Source of the DNA: Dokdonia sp. PRO95
GTDB taxonomy: Bacteria; Bacteroidota; Bacteroidia; Flavobacteriales; Flavobacteriaceae
DNA: 64,000 nucleotides
Assembly (NCBI RefSeq): GCF_000355805.1
Contig: NZ_CM001837.1
Location: forward strand, 1,513,127-1,577,126
Reading direction: 5' to 3'
Shown here: positions 1 through 8,220 of the stretch, piece after piece
How the letters are laid out: the number at the start of each line of letters is the position of its first letter
How positions within the stretch are numbered: the stretch's first letter is position 1
Made by a program: the position numbers and the translations under genes
Notes under the pieces: generated by a model
The model's database searches: none
What the model was told of the DNA's origin: nothing
Seen by the model: the letters and a program-made list of their open reading frames with translations, nothing else

Positions 1-111
1 ATAAGCTCAAATGATGGATTTGTACTAGAGCCTTGGGAGTTTTATATCTTAGAGCCTGTGAATACACTTATCTTTGACACTCGTATTGTACCAGATGTCG
101 CACATGAATAA
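1..111 (+). CDS. C-terminal fragment of an upstream gene
   Basis: Frame 1 is open from the first base to a TAA at 109-111 and gives 36 residues, including LEPWEFYILEP near the start. The gene begins outside the window. The Leu-Glu-Pro-Trp-Glu motif resembles the C-terminal beta-domain of some alpha-amylase-type glycoside hydrolases, but this is too short to assign. It overlaps the next gene by 8 bases (ATGAATAA), which fits a compact operon. The overlap also means that TATCTTTG at 69-76 lies inside coding sequence. Confidence 0.6.
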   Translation: MSSNDGFVLEPWEFYILEPVNTLIFDTRIVPDVAHE

Positions 112-1345
112 ATTTGATATACTTATAGTAGGTGGAGGAGCAGCCGGTTTTTTTACAGCTATTAATATAGCCGAGAAGAGACCATCGCTTAAAATTGCCA
201 TTTTAGAACGAGGCAAGGATGTGCTTACCAAGGTGAAAATCTCTGGAGGTGGGCGTTGTAATGTGACTCACGCCGAGTTTATACCTAAAGAACTTTCAAA
301 AAAATATCCTCGTGGTCAAAAAGAGTTGCTAGGGCCATTTCATACGTTTATGACTGGTGATACTATTGCTTGGTTTGAAGAGCGCGGTGTCGAACTGAAA
401 ATTGAGGAAGATGGGAGGATGTTCCCCATTACAGACTCTTCATCTACCATTGTAGATTGTTTTTTAAGGGAGGCTCGTAAGCACAATATTGAAGTACTTA
501 CTAATCATTCTGTGCAAGATGTTGGTTTTGATTCCGCTTTCGCGAAAGCGAGAATTTCAAATAAAGATCCCTTTTATGTAAAGACGAGTAAAGGTGATTT
601 CACATGTGAGCACCTTGTAATGACTACTGGAAGTAATCCTAAAATGTGGTCATTATTGCAAAAATTAGGTCACTCTATTACAGATGCAGTGCCATCACTT
701 TTTACTTTTAATATCAAGGATAAAAAGATAGAGGGTCTAATGGGGCTGGCAACTAATGTCACAGTAAAGGTGCTAGGAACCAAACAGAAATCTGAAGGTC
801 CTTTGCTTATAACTCACTGGGGAATGAGTGGTCCAGCTATTTTAAAACTCTCTGCATGGGGAGCAAGAGAACTTGCCGACCTGAAATATCAATTTGAGAT
901 TCAAGTAAACTGGCTGCAGTTTCTTACACAAGAAGATGCTTTAGATGAGCTTTTAGAGCTCAAGTTGAAACACGCAAAACAGTCTCCGTTTACCTATGCA
1001 CAACTTGAGTTGCCTAAGCGTTTATGGCATAATTTATTAACGGCCTCAGGGATTCAGCAGGCTACCAAGTGGGCAGAACTCACGAAGGCGCAATTACAGT
1101 CATTAAGCCGAGAGCTCACGCAATCCCGTTTTCGCGTAAGCGGGAAAAGTACTTTTAAAGAGGAGTTTGTAACTGCGGGAGGTGTTAACCTAAAGGAGGT
1201 GAACTTTAAAACCTTTGAAAGTAAAAAAGTACCAAGTCTTTATCTTGCAGGTGAGGTGCTCAATATAGATGCAATTACGGGTGGTTTTAATTTTCAAAAT
1301 GCATGGACGGGAGGCTATCTTGCTGCTCAGGCTATAGATTCTTAA
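104..1345 (+). CDS. BaiN/HI0933-family FAD-dependent oxidoreductase
   Basis: Flavoprotein of the BaiN (HI0933, TIGR00275) family; the physiological substrate of most members is unknown. An N-terminal Rossmann motif GGGAAG (residues 10-15) binds FAD. The family signatures ISGGGRCN, WGMSGPAIL and the C-terminal YLAGEVLNIDAITGGFN and AWTGGY are all present, and the length of 413 residues is normal. The frame extends upstream to TTG 74 and ATG 95, but ATG 104 puts the Rossmann strand at the usual distance from the N-terminus and gives an 8-base overlap with the preceding gene. Residues 145-149 (AFAKA) are encoded by a copy of the dispersed palindrome, and a degenerate copy lies at 1127-1142. Confidence 0.88.
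   Translation: MNKFDILIVGGGAAGFFTAINIAEKRPSLKIAILERGKDVLTKVKISGGGRCNVTHAEFIPKELSKKYPRGQKELLGPFHTFMTGDTIAWFEERGVELKIEEDGRMFPITDSSSTIVDCFLREARKHNIEVLTNHSVQDVGFDSAFAKARISNKDPFYVKTSKGDFTCEHLVMTTGSNPKMWSLLQKLGHSITDAVPSLFTFNIKDKKIEGLMGLATNVTVKVLGTKQKSEGPLLITHWGMSGPAILKLSAWGARELADLKYQFEIQVNWLQFLTQEDALDELLELKLKHAKQSPFTYAQLELPKRLWHNLLTASGIQQATKWAELTKAQLQSLSRELTQSRFRVSGKSTFKEEFVTAGGVNLKEVNFKTFESKKVPSLYLAGEVLNIDAITGGFNFQNAWTGGYLAAQAIDS
535..550. repeat. AFAKA palindrome copy 1 (coding)
   Basis: Perfect CGCTTTCGCGAAAGCG inside the BaiN-family gene. It is read in the AFAKA phase (residues 145-149). Confidence 0.95.
1127..1142. repeat. Degenerate palindrome copy (coding)
   Basis: CGTTTTCGCGTAAGCG matches the consensus at 14 of 16 positions and is flanked by CC and GG, so the palindrome extends outward. 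It is read as RFRVS, a phase different from the usual AFAKA phase. Confidence 0.55.
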
Positions 1346-1355
1346 TAGAAGATGT

Positions 1356-1886
1356 ATGAATACGTATATATGTTTGCTGCGCGGAATTAATGTAGGAGGT
1401 CATAGAAAAATCAAAATGGCAGACCTCAAAGCTCTTTTTACTTCGCTAGGATATACAGAGGTAGTGACCTATATACAAAGTGGGAATATTGTATTTAAAT
1501 CTCACGAGAAAGATATAGACGAGGTAACAACTGTTTTAAAGAAAACTATTGTGGACACATACGGTTTTGAGTTGCCAGTGTTTGTTTTAACTCGTAAAAT
1601 GCTCACTCAGGTTTATGAGAACTATGCGCTCTCACTAGAATATATAGAGTCAAGTTATTTTACATTGTTGCATACCATACCTAGCACAGAACATAAAGCG
1701 CTTGTAAATAATTTAGAGCTACCTAACGAACATTTTGTAGCTACTCAAAACTGTGTTTACCTTTATCCGGAGAAAGGGTACGGGAAAGCAAAGGCGACAA
1801 ATACTTTTTTTGAAAAGAAATTAAGCGTGGTCGCTACAACCCGCAATTATAAAACCATCGTAAAATTGTTAGAACTTTCTAGTTAA
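1356..1886 (+). CDS. DUF1697 family protein
   Basis: Small cytosolic protein of 176 residues matching DUF1697 over its length. The family hallmark MNTYICLLRGINVGGHRKI is at the N-terminus, followed by LKALFTSLGY and YIQSGNIVF. The biochemical function of the family is not established. It starts 10 bases after the flavoprotein gene and is probably cotranscribed with it. Its last 8 bases overlap the 3' end of the convergent tspO gene, leaving no room for a conventional terminator between them. Confidence 0.85.
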   Translation: MNTYICLLRGINVGGHRKIKMADLKALFTSLGYTEVVTYIQSGNIVFKSHEKDIDEVTTVLKKTIVDTYGFELPVFVLTRKMLTQVYENYALSLEYIESSYFTLLHTIPSTEHKALVNNLELPNEHFVATQNCVYLYPEKGYGKAKATNTFFEKKLSVVATTRNYKTIVKLLELSS

Positions 1887-2355
1887 GACGCCAGATTTCA
1901 AAATTAAGAGCCGACGCAAATGCAAGCCATAATAAATAAGGAATAAGTAATGCTGCGCTCCATCTGTCTACAACTTTGAACCATTTTATGGTTAGTATGA
2001 CTAAGATAAAAAGGCTGCAAATGGTGAGTAAGGCAAAGAATGGCTGTTCTAGCCCGAAGAAAATGATGCTCCACAATCCATTAAGTATAAGCTGAAAACC
2101 AAAATGGTATAAAGCTACTTTTACCCACTTGTGATAAAAACCTCTATTCCACACAATACCTGCGGCTATACCCATCATGATATAAAGTACAATCCATACG
2201 GGTGCAAATATCCAGTTAGGCGGACTCCAGCTAGGTTTCATAAGACCTACATACCATGTGTCTATGCTGCTTTGTGTTGCCAGTGCACCTATAGTTCCTA
2301 TGAGAAGGCAAATGATTATGCTCAGAACAATGCGAATCAATAAATCTTTGTCCAT
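1879..2355 (-). CDS. tspO: TspO/MBR family membrane protein
   Basis: Tryptophan-rich sensory protein/TspO homologue of 158 residues, an inner-membrane protein that binds porphyrins and other hydrophobic ligands in characterised members. Five hydrophobic helices are visible. The conserved segment WYVGLMKPSWSPPNWIFAPVW (split here only by residue numbering, about 33-53) is diagnostic, and NGLWSIIFFGL and a final WLAFASALNFEIWRLN-like tail follow. The gene converges on the DUF1697 gene with an 8-base overlap. The upstream gap to mvaD is 95 bases and must hold divergent promoters. Confidence 0.9.
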   Translation of the reverse strand: MDKDLLIRIVLSIIICLLIGTIGALATQSSIDTWYVGLMKPSWSPPNWIFAPVWIVLYIMMGIAAGIVWNRGFYHKWVKVALYHFGFQLILNGLWSIIFFGLEQPFFALLTICSLFILVILTIKWFKVVDRWSAALLIPYLLWLAFASALNFEIWRLN

Positions 2356-2420
2356 AAAATAAATTGGTTAAGACTTAAAGGTAGTAAATAATCTTAGACG
2401 TCTCTAAAGGTTGATATTGC

Positions 2421-2428
2421 TATCTTTG
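2421..2428 (+). promoter_or_regulatory. Flavobacterial -7 element for mvaD operon
   Basis: TATCTTTG matches the Bacteroidetes -7 consensus TAnnTTTG and lies 22 bases before the mvaD ATG. No convincing TTG -33 element is at the expected distance. Confidence 0.55.
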
Positions 2429-2450
2429 TATAAATTTCTACTCAAACTCA

Positions 2451-3533
2451 ATGACCGAAAGCGATTTTATACCCTCTGGTGATTATCAGGTATTACCTGC
2501 AGGATCTGTAAGTTATCAATCTCCTAGCAATATAGCCCTTGTTAAATATTGGGGTAAATATGGTGAGCAGTTACCTCAAAATCCAAGCATAAGTTTTACC
2601 TTATCTAACTGCCATACAACAACAACGCTATCTTATAAAAAGAATAGTAATAGCTCTGGCGAGATTCCTTTTGAGATCTTTTTAGATGGAGAAGCAGCGC
2701 CAGATTTCAAGCCAAAAATTGCCAAATTTTTTGAGCGTATAGCTATTTATATGCCTTTTGTAAAGGAATATGAGTATAAAATTGAGACGTCTAACTCTTT
2801 TCCTCATAGCTCTGGTATTGCGAGTTCTGCATCTGGTATGAGTGCGCTTGCTCTCTGTCTTATGGAAATGGAGCGAGGTATGGAGGGAGCCATGACAGAT
2901 GCTTTCTTTAATGAGAAGGCAAGTTTTCTTGCTAGACTAGGTTCTGGAAGTGCGTGTAGAAGTATAGAGGGGCCTCTTGTGGTTTGGGGTAAGCATGCGG
3001 AGATAGAAGGGAGTACAAACTTTTATGGAACATCTTACGAAGGAGAAATTCATGAGAAATTCCACAATTATCAAGATACCATCTTGCTTGTAGATAAAGG
3101 CGAGAAGCAAGTAAGTAGTACTGTAGGGCATGATTTAATGCATGGTCACGCTTTCGCGAAAGCGAGATTTACCCAAGCACATGAAAACTTATCAAGCTTG
3201 ATGCAAGTTTTTAAGGAAGGTGATGTTGATCAGTTCATTAAAATTGTGGAAAGTGAGGCGCTCACACTGCATGCTATGATGATGACGAGTCATCCTTACT
3301 TTATCTTGATGAAGCCTAAAACACTCGAGATAATAAATGAAATCTGGGCTTACCGCAATGAAACAGACTCAAAAATTTGCTTTACACTTGACGCTGGAGC
3401 AAATGTTCATGTGTTGTATCCAGAAAATGAAAAGGAATCTGTTCAGAAATTTATAGCTAGTAAGCTTTCAAAATTTTGCCAAAATAGCCACTATATTGAT
3501 GATTGTGTGGGTAATGGAGCAAAAAAACTGTAA
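2451..3533 (+). CDS. mvaD: Diphosphomevalonate decarboxylase
   Basis: Last enzyme of the mevalonate pathway: ATP-dependent decarboxylation of mevalonate 5-diphosphate to isopentenyl diphosphate. GHMP-superfamily protein of 360 residues. The substrate-binding SPSNIALVKYWGKY is near residues 24-37, the phosphate-loop region SSGIASSASGMSALAL is near 122-137, and GSGSACRSIEGPLVVW follows. It is first of a tight operon with mevalonate kinase (30-base gap) and a UbiA prenyltransferase. Residues 234-238 (AFAKA, in HGHAFAKARF) are encoded by the dispersed palindrome. From memory of the family, that position is usually a similar HxxAxAR segment, so no extra residues seem to have been inserted. Confidence 0.93.
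   Translation: MTESDFIPSGDYQVLPAGSVSYQSPSNIALVKYWGKYGEQLPQNPSISFTLSNCHTTTTLSYKKNSNSSGEIPFEIFLDGEAAPDFKPKIAKFFERIAIYMPFVKEYEYKIETSNSFPHSSGIASSASGMSALALCLMEMERGMEGAMTDAFFNEKASFLARLGSGSACRSIEGPLVVWGKHAEIEGSTNFYGTSYEGEIHEKFHNYQDTILLVDKGEKQVSSTVGHDLMHGHAFAKARFTQAHENLSSLMQVFKEGDVDQFIKIVESEALTLHAMMMTSHPYFILMKPKTLEIINEIWAYRNETDSKICFTLDAGANVHVLYPENEKESVQKFIASKLSKFCQNSHYIDDCVGNGAKKL
3149..3164. repeat. AFAKA palindrome copy 2 (coding)
   Basis: Perfect CGCTTTCGCGAAAGCG in mvaD, in the AFAKA phase (residues 234-238). Confidence 0.95.
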
Positions 3534-3563
3534 ATTTGTGTAACTCATTAGGAGAACCCCATT

Positions 3564-4502
3564 ATGAAAGGTCCACTTTTTTATTCTAAAATCTTACTTT
3601 TTGGCGAGTATGGAATCATAAAAGATTCCAAAGGACTTGCTATACCATATAACTTCTATAATGGAGCTCTTAAGATAGAGGAGAATCCGTCTGAAGAAGC
3701 AATTGCATCAAACGGGCATCTTGCACGTTTTGTCACCTATCTGAAAGACTTAGGGGCGGAGCAGCCAGAGCTTGTTTCATTTGATATTGATCAAATGCAA
3801 GCAGATGTAGCTGCAGGTATGTACTTTGATTCTAGTATACCTCAAGGTTACGGAGTGGGAAGTAGTGGTGCGCTAGTAGCGGCTATTTATGATAAATATG
3901 CGGTAGATAAAATCACAGTATTAGAAAATCTTACGCGAGAGAAGTTGCTTAACTTAAAGCAAATCTTTGGTGGAATGGAATCTTTCTTTCATGGCAATTC
4001 TTCTGGATTAGACCCTCTTAATAGTTATTTAAGTTTACCTATTCTCATCAATAGTAAAGATCACATTGAAGCTGCAGGAATTCCCTCTCAAGCGCAAACG
4101 GGTACAGGTGCTGTTTTCTTATTAGATAGTGGTATCGTAGGTGAGACTGCTCCTATGGTAAATATCTTTATGGAAAGTATGAAGCAAGATGGCTTTAGAG
4201 CAATGCTTAAAGATCAGTTTGTAAAACATACAGATGCTTGTGTAGATGATTTTTTGAAGGGAGACGTAAAATCACTTTTTGGTAATGTGAAGCAATTATC
4301 TAAAGTGGTGCTTAGCAACTTTAAACCTATGATCCCTGCAAAATTTCATGACCTATGGAAGCAAGGAATAGAGAGTAACGACTATTATCTAAAGCTTTGT
4401 GGCTCTGGCGGTGGTGGTTATATGCTCGGGTTTACAGAGAACTTAGAAAAAGCGCAGCAAGCCCTTAAGGGACACAAGTTAGAAGTGGTTTACACTTTCT
4501 AG
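3564..4502 (+). CDS. Mevalonate kinase (GHMP kinase)
   Basis: GHMP kinase of 312 residues, very probably mevalonate kinase: ATP-dependent phosphorylation of mevalonate in isoprenoid synthesis. The N-terminus SKILLFGEYGII is the family signature, YGVGSSGALVAAI near residue 92 is the ATP phosphate loop, and CGSGGGGYMLGF near 279 is the third GHMP motif. It lies between mvaD and a prenyltransferase gene, which supports the pathway assignment. Phosphomevalonate kinase is the alternative, but the FGEYG start and genomic position favour mevalonate kinase. Confidence 0.85.
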   Translation: MKGPLFYSKILLFGEYGIIKDSKGLAIPYNFYNGALKIEENPSEEAIASNGHLARFVTYLKDLGAEQPELVSFDIDQMQADVAAGMYFDSSIPQGYGVGSSGALVAAIYDKYAVDKITVLENLTREKLLNLKQIFGGMESFFHGNSSGLDPLNSYLSLPILINSKDHIEAAGIPSQAQTGTGAVFLLDSGIVGETAPMVNIFMESMKQDGFRAMLKDQFVKHTDACVDDFLKGDVKSLFGNVKQLSKVVLSNFKPMIPAKFHDLWKQGIESNDYYLKLCGSGGGGYMLGFTENLEKAQQALKGHKLEVVYTF

Positions 4503-4533
4503 TAATTCTTACTACTTACATAAAAGGTAACTG

Positions 4534-5439
4534 ATGCTTTCGAGAAAAAACAAACGTTTTATCCTTAAGTTAATCAGTCTCTTTTCTGTGGTGCGTGGTT
4601 ATAATATTCTTGTAATTGTCATTGCACAGTATCTTACTTCTATATTTATACTAGCTCCAGATTTACGCTTACGCGAAATTATATTTGATCTCAATCTCTT
4701 ATTTCTAGTGCTCGCTGGAGTTTTTACCATCGCAGCGGGTTATATTATCAATAGCTTTTACGATTCTGAAAAAGATCTGATTAATAGGCCTAAAAAGACC
4801 ATGTTAGACAGGCTCGTGAGTCAAAACACAAAGCTGTCTATATATTTTGTACTCAATTTTCTAGCCGTAATCGCAGCTAGCTATGTGTCTTTTAGAGCGG
4901 TAATATTTTATGCCCTTTATATTTTTGGAATATGGATTTACTCACATAAACTCAAAAAATATCCTTTTGTAGGTAATCTAGTAGCGGCAACACTCGCGAT
5001 TACTCCATTCTTTGCTGTATTTATCTATTACGGGAACCTAGCGCCTGTAATTTTTGTACACGGTTCATTTTTATTTCTAGTAATAGCCATGCGAGAGATG
5101 GTAAAAGATCTGGAAAATTTGAAAGGCGATCTCGTGCAGAATTATAGAACAATTCCCGTGATTTATGGTACAACTACTTCGAAGTGGTTGCTTACGATAT
5201 TGGCAGGCTTAACCATAATCCCTATCTTTTTTCTAATTAATCGTTTTAAGTTAGGAGATATGAGTTACTACTTTTATGGAAGTGTTGCTCTGTTATTATT
5301 GTTTCTAGCCGTTTTATGGAGATCTGTAGCGAGACCTCATTATGTGTTACTACATAATATTTTGAAGTTTATTATCGTAGCTGGGGTGTTCTGTATTGTG
5401 CTTCTGGACGCGAGTGTGGTGCTTAATAGAATATTTTAA
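4534..5439 (+). CDS. UbiA-family prenyltransferase (GGGP synthase type)
   Basis: Polytopic membrane prenyltransferase of 301 residues. The first Asp-rich motif, NSFYDSEKDLINRPKKT (about residues 73-89), binds prenyl diphosphate and magnesium, and the second is DLENLKGDLVQNYRT. About eight hydrophobic helices are visible. Such proteins in Flavobacteriaceae are usually annotated geranylgeranylglycerol-phosphate geranylgeranyltransferase, but substrate specificity cannot be read from sequence. Its place after mvaD and mevalonate kinase (31-base gap) ties it to use of the isoprenoids made there. A bidirectional terminator follows. Confidence 0.82.
   Translation: MLSRKNKRFILKLISLFSVVRGYNILVIVIAQYLTSIFILAPDLRLREIIFDLNLLFLVLAGVFTIAAGYIINSFYDSEKDLINRPKKTMLDRLVSQNTKLSIYFVLNFLAVIAASYVSFRAVIFYALYIFGIWIYSHKLKKYPFVGNLVAATLAITPFFAVFIYYGNLAPVIFVHGSFLFLVIAMREMVKDLENLKGDLVQNYRTIPVIYGTTTSKWLLTILAGLTIIPIFFLINRFKLGDMSYYFYGSVALLLLFLAVLWRSVARPHYVLLHNILKFIIVAGVFCIVLLDASVVLNRIF
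4666..4681. repeat. Weak degenerate palindrome-like site (coding)
   Basis: CGCTTACGCGAAATTA matches the 16-base consensus at 12 positions, within the prenyltransferase gene (LRLREI). It may be a decayed copy or chance similarity. Confidence 0.25.
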
Positions 5440-5469
5440 GTTAAGGGTTTAAAGGAATTGATCTAAACG

Positions 5470-5497
5470 AAAAAAGCCCGCCATAGGCGAGCTTTTG
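5470..5497. terminator. Bidirectional terminator between UbiA gene and csp
   Basis: AAAAAGCCCGCC, loop ATA, then GGCGAGCTTTT gives a GC-rich stem with one mismatch, flanked by an A-run on one side and a T-run on the other. It lies between convergent genes. Confidence 0.75.
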
Positions 5498-5530
5498 TAA
5501 TCGTAAAAAAGTATCTATCTATCTTGATTA

Positions 5531-5722
5531 CTACAATACACGTACTTGTGCAGCAGTCAATCCTTTTCTTCCTTCTTCTTCTACGTACTCAACTTTGTCT
5601 CCTTCGTTGATAGTTTCCCCGTTAAGACCTGTAACGTGTACAAAAATGTCTTTACCGGTGTCGTCATTAGTTATAAAACCATAACCTTTTGACTCATTGA
5701 AAAATTTTACTGTTCCTTCCAT
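5531..5722 (-). CDS. Cold-shock domain protein (CspA family)
   Basis: Single cold-shock domain of 63 residues; binds single-stranded RNA/DNA and acts as an RNA chaperone. The start MEGTVKFFNESKGYGFI holds RNP1 (KGYGFI), and DIFVHV is RNP2. The frame continues upstream by nine codons, but ATG 5722 gives the canonical N-terminus and lies 20 bases after the predicted transcription start, so the leader is short, unlike the long thermosensing leader of E. coli cspA. It stands alone between terminator 5470-5497 and its own promoter. Confidence 0.92.
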   Translation of the reverse strand: MEGTVKFFNESKGYGFITNDDTGKDIFVHVTGLNGETINEGDKVEYVEEEGRKGLTAAQVRVL

Positions 5723-5746
5723 TATAAAATATGTATTAATAAAGTG

Positions 5747-5774
5747 CAAACTTACACTTTTATTTGGTAACCAA
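5747..5774 (-). promoter_or_regulatory. Promoter of the cold-shock gene
   Basis: On the minus strand, TTG (5774-5772), a 17-base spacer, then TAAGTTTG (5754-5747) match the Bacteroidetes -33/-7 pattern (TTG, TAnnTTTG). The -7 box ends 24 bases before the ATG. Confidence 0.6.
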
Positions 5775-5813
5775 AACTTTTGCTAATATTATATTAATGT
5801 AAACTCTTTAAAT

Positions 5814-6080
5814 TCAGCGCTTTTTATCTTTGGAATTGTTAAATTCTTTCATTCTTTTAAAAGCGTCATCTGTGAGCATATAGTCTGCCACTTTGCGATC
5901 TTTCCAGCGGTGATAAATAAAAGTGGGCATTAAAATGAAAAAACCACCTGCAATAGAAAGGCCAATAAACTTATGACCCAAAGCTGCGTCTACATTGTCT
6001 TTGCAGTAAAAGCCATATGCAAGCATCGCTGCTAGAATAAAGAAAAGAACAATGATGAAAATACGTCGAGCTTTGTTCAT
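5814..6080 (-). CDS. Small two-helix membrane protein, unknown function
   Basis: Protein of 88 residues with a basic start (MNKARR), a transmembrane helix at about residues 7-24, a second at about 38-56, then a charged cytoplasmic tail ending NNSKDKKR. I recognise no named family. Its ATG follows directly on the stop codon of an upstream 43-residue frame (TAAATG), so the two are probably translated together. They lie downstream of aspS on the same strand. Confidence 0.7.
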   Translation of the reverse strand: MNKARRIFIIVLFFILAAMLAYGFYCKDNVDAALGHKFIGLSIAGGFFILMPTFIYHRWKDRKVADYMLTDDAFKRMKEFNNSKDKKR

Positions 6081-6212
6081 TTATTCAAAGAATGTAATGG
6101 TTATAAAAAAAGCAATGATAGCTAGTACCAAGATGCTAACCATCGTGATTGCTATCGTTTTTAAAACAGTTTTAAATACTTTAGAGTTGCTTTGATTTTC
6201 TTCTGTTTCCAA
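6081..6212 (-). CDS. Predicted single-helix membrane peptide, 43 residues
   Basis: An open frame from TTG 6212 to TAA 6081 encodes a charged start (LETEENQSNSKVF) followed by a hydrophobic stretch (IAITMVSILVLAIIAFFITITFF), a convincing single transmembrane helix. The stop abuts the ATG of the next gene with no gap, typical of translational coupling. Against it: the start is TTG and no homologue is recalled. It fills the 150-base gap between aspS and the 88-residue membrane protein. Confidence 0.5.
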   Translation of the reverse strand: METEENQSNSKVFKTVLKTIAITMVSILVLAIIAFFITITFFE

Positions 6213-6239
6213 GACTTGGTTTTGTTAAGTAGGAGTTTG

Positions 6240-8003
6240 TTAGTGTTTTGACTTTTGATCACGTAACTTCAAATTCAATTCCTTCATTTGCTCATCATCA
6301 AGAAAAGCAGGTGCGTCTATCATGACATCACGACCACTATTATTTTTAGGGAAAGCAATAAAGTCACGTATAGTTTCTTGTCCTCCTAGAATAGCAACAA
6401 GTCTATCTAGCCCAAAAGCAAGACCTCCGTGTGGTGGCGCTCCATACTCAAAAGCATCCATAAGGAAGCCAAACTGTGTCTTAGCTTCTTCTTCAGAGAA
6501 GCCTAAGTGGCGTAGCATGATAGCTTGCGTTTCTTTATCGTGTATACGTATAGATCCTCCTCCTATTTCGTTACCGTTAAGTACTAGGTCGTATGCGTTT
6601 GCTTTTACCTCTCCAGGTTTTGTATCTAGTAGTTCTATCTGTCCAGGCTTAGGAGATGTAAATGGGTGGTGCATTGCGTGGTAATGCCCAGTCTCTTCAT
6701 CTAGTTCAAGTAATGGGAAATCTATTACCCATAATGGAGCAAATACCTTAGGATCTCTTAGTCCTAAACGTGTTGCTAGCTCCATACGTAATGCACTCAT
6801 TTGAGCGCGAACTTTTGAAGTTTCTCCAGAAAGGATGCAGATAAGATCTCCTTTTTGAGCTCCAGTTACTTCTGCCCATTTTGCTAGATCTTCTTGGTCA
6901 TAAAATTTATCTACAGAAGACTTGAATGATCCATCGTCATTGCAACGAGAGTACACCATTCCTAGTGCACCTACCTGCGGGCGCTTTACCCAGTCTATAA
7001 GTTTATCTATTTCTTTACGAGTATAGCTATTTCCTCCTGGGACAGCAATACCTACTACGAGCTCTGCGTTATTAAAAACGCCAAAGTCCTTATGTTGTGC
7101 TACCTCATTAAGTTCTCCGAATTCCATCCCAAAGCGGATGTCTGGTTTGTCATTACCATATAAACGCATTGCATCATCATACAGCATGCGAGGGAACTTC
7201 TCAATCTCAACACCATTTACTTCTTTAAGTAAGTGGCGTGTAAGTCCTTCAAAGATGTTCAAGATATCCTCCTGCTCTACAAAAGCCATCTCACAGTCTA
7301 TTTGTGTAAACTCCGGCTGTCTATCTGCACGTAAATCTTCATCACGGAAACATTTTACAATCTGGAAGTATTTGTCCATTCCTCCCACCATAAGCAATTG
7401 CTTGAAGGTTTGCGGAGATTGTGGTAATGCATAAAATTGTCCTTCGTTCATGCGAGAAGGAACTACAAAGTCACGAGCTCCCTCAGGAGTAGACTTGATT
7501 AAGTATGGTGTTTCTACCTCAATAAAATCTTGGTCAGAAAGATATTTACGTACTTCTAATGCAACTTTATGTCTAAAGATCAAGCTGTCACGCACTGGCT
7601 TACGGCGTATATCTAGGTAACGGTATTTCATGCGTACATCCTCACCACCATCAGTTTCATCTTCTATGGTAAAAGGAGGAGTAAGTGATGCGTTAAGCAC
7701 TTCTAGTTTTGATACTAAAATCTCGATATCTCCTGTAGCAATATTTGGATTTTTTGAATCACGCTCTATTACGGTTCCAGTAACTTGAATTACAAATTCG
7801 CGTCCTAGTTTACGTGCTTGCTCCATAATAGATGCATCGGTACGCTCCTCATCAAAAACAAGTTGCGTCATTCCGTAACGATCACGTAGATCTACCCAAA
7901 TAATAAATCCTTTATCTCTAGATTTTTGAACCCATCCTGCGAGGGTAACTTCCTTATTTACATCGGCAGCTCTTAGGCTTCCATTATTGTGCGTTCTGTA
8001 CAT
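6240..8003 (-). CDS. aspS: Aspartate--tRNA ligase
   Basis: Class II aminoacyl-tRNA synthetase charging tRNA-Asp, 587 residues, the usual bacterial length including the GAD insertion domain. The N-terminal OB-fold has [24 protein letters not shown]. Motif 1 region is [19 protein letters not shown], motif 2 [18 protein letters not shown], and motif 3 [12 protein letters not shown] near the C-terminus. Start ATG 8003 gives the family's normal [10 protein letters not shown] opening. The small membrane proteins downstream are on the same strand. A -7-like TATTTTTG (minus strand, 8033-8026) lies 23 bases before the start codon. Confidence 0.97.
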   Translation of the reverse strand: MYRTHNNGSLRAADVNKEVTLAGWVQKSRDKGFIIWVDLRDRYGMTQLVFDEERTDASIMEQARKLGREFVIQVTGTVIERDSKNPNIATGDIEILVSKLEVLNASLTPPFTIEDETDGGEDVRMKYRYLDIRRKPVRDSLIFRHKVALEVRKYLSDQDFIEVETPYLIKSTPEGARDFVVPSRMNEGQFYALPQSPQTFKQLLMVGGMDKYFQIVKCFRDEDLRADRQPEFTQIDCEMAFVEQEDILNIFEGLTRHLLKEVNGVEIEKFPRMLYDDAMRLYGNDKPDIRFGMEFGELNEVAQHKDFGVFNNAELVVGIAVPGGNSYTRKEIDKLIDWVKRPQVGALGMVYSRCNDDGSFKSSVDKFYDQEDLAKWAEVTGAQKGDLICILSGETSKVRAQMSALRMELATRLGLRDPKVFAPLWVIDFPLLELDEETGHYHAMHHPFTSPKPGQIELLDTKPGEVKANAYDLVLNGNEIGGGSIRIHDKETQAIMLRHLGFSEEEAKTQFGFLMDAFEYGAPPHGGLAFGLDRLVAILGGQETIRDFIAFPKNNSGRDVMIDAPAFLDDEQMKELNLKLRDQKSKH

Positions 8004-8025
8004 TTCTTGCTCTGTTTGAGATGTG

Positions 8026-8033
8026 CAAAAATA
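8026..8033 (-). promoter_or_regulatory. -7 element upstream of aspS
   Basis: Minus-strand TATTTTTG fits TAnnTTTG and ends 22 bases before the aspS ATG. No -33 TTG at a usual distance was found. Confidence 0.4.
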
Positions 8034-8103
8034 AATATATCAAAGGGGATTTAAACAGTAACTGTCTATAAATGTTAAGGAAGTGTTTTTTATGGTTTAA
8101 TTA

Positions 8104-8119
8104 CGCTTTCGCGAAAGCG
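8104..8119. repeat. AFAKA palindrome copy 3 (intergenic)
   Basis: CGCTTTCGCGAAAGCG, extended to a perfect 22-base palindrome at 8101-8122 (TTA on the left, TAA on the right), in the gap between divergent aspS and the DUF3050 gene. Confidence 0.95.
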
Positions 8120-8148
8120 TAAAAATTCAATTTACCTTCTTAAAAACG

Positions 8149-8156
8149 TAAATTTG
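8149..8156 (+). promoter_or_regulatory. -7 element upstream of the DUF3050 gene
   Basis: TAAATTTG fits TAnnTTTG and lies 64 bases before the ATG at 8221, downstream of palindrome copy 3. Confidence 0.4.
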
Positions 8157-8220
8157 TCGTCTGTTTACAAGAACCGAAACGCGCTTATATGCGTATTATA
8201 TATGATAAAATAGATTGAAA

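Noticed and set aside
69-76. TATCTTTG as promoter for the BaiN-type gene
   Set aside because: It lies inside the reading frame of the upstream gene, which overlaps the BaiN-type gene, so cotranscription is more likely; a minor internal promoter cannot be excluded.
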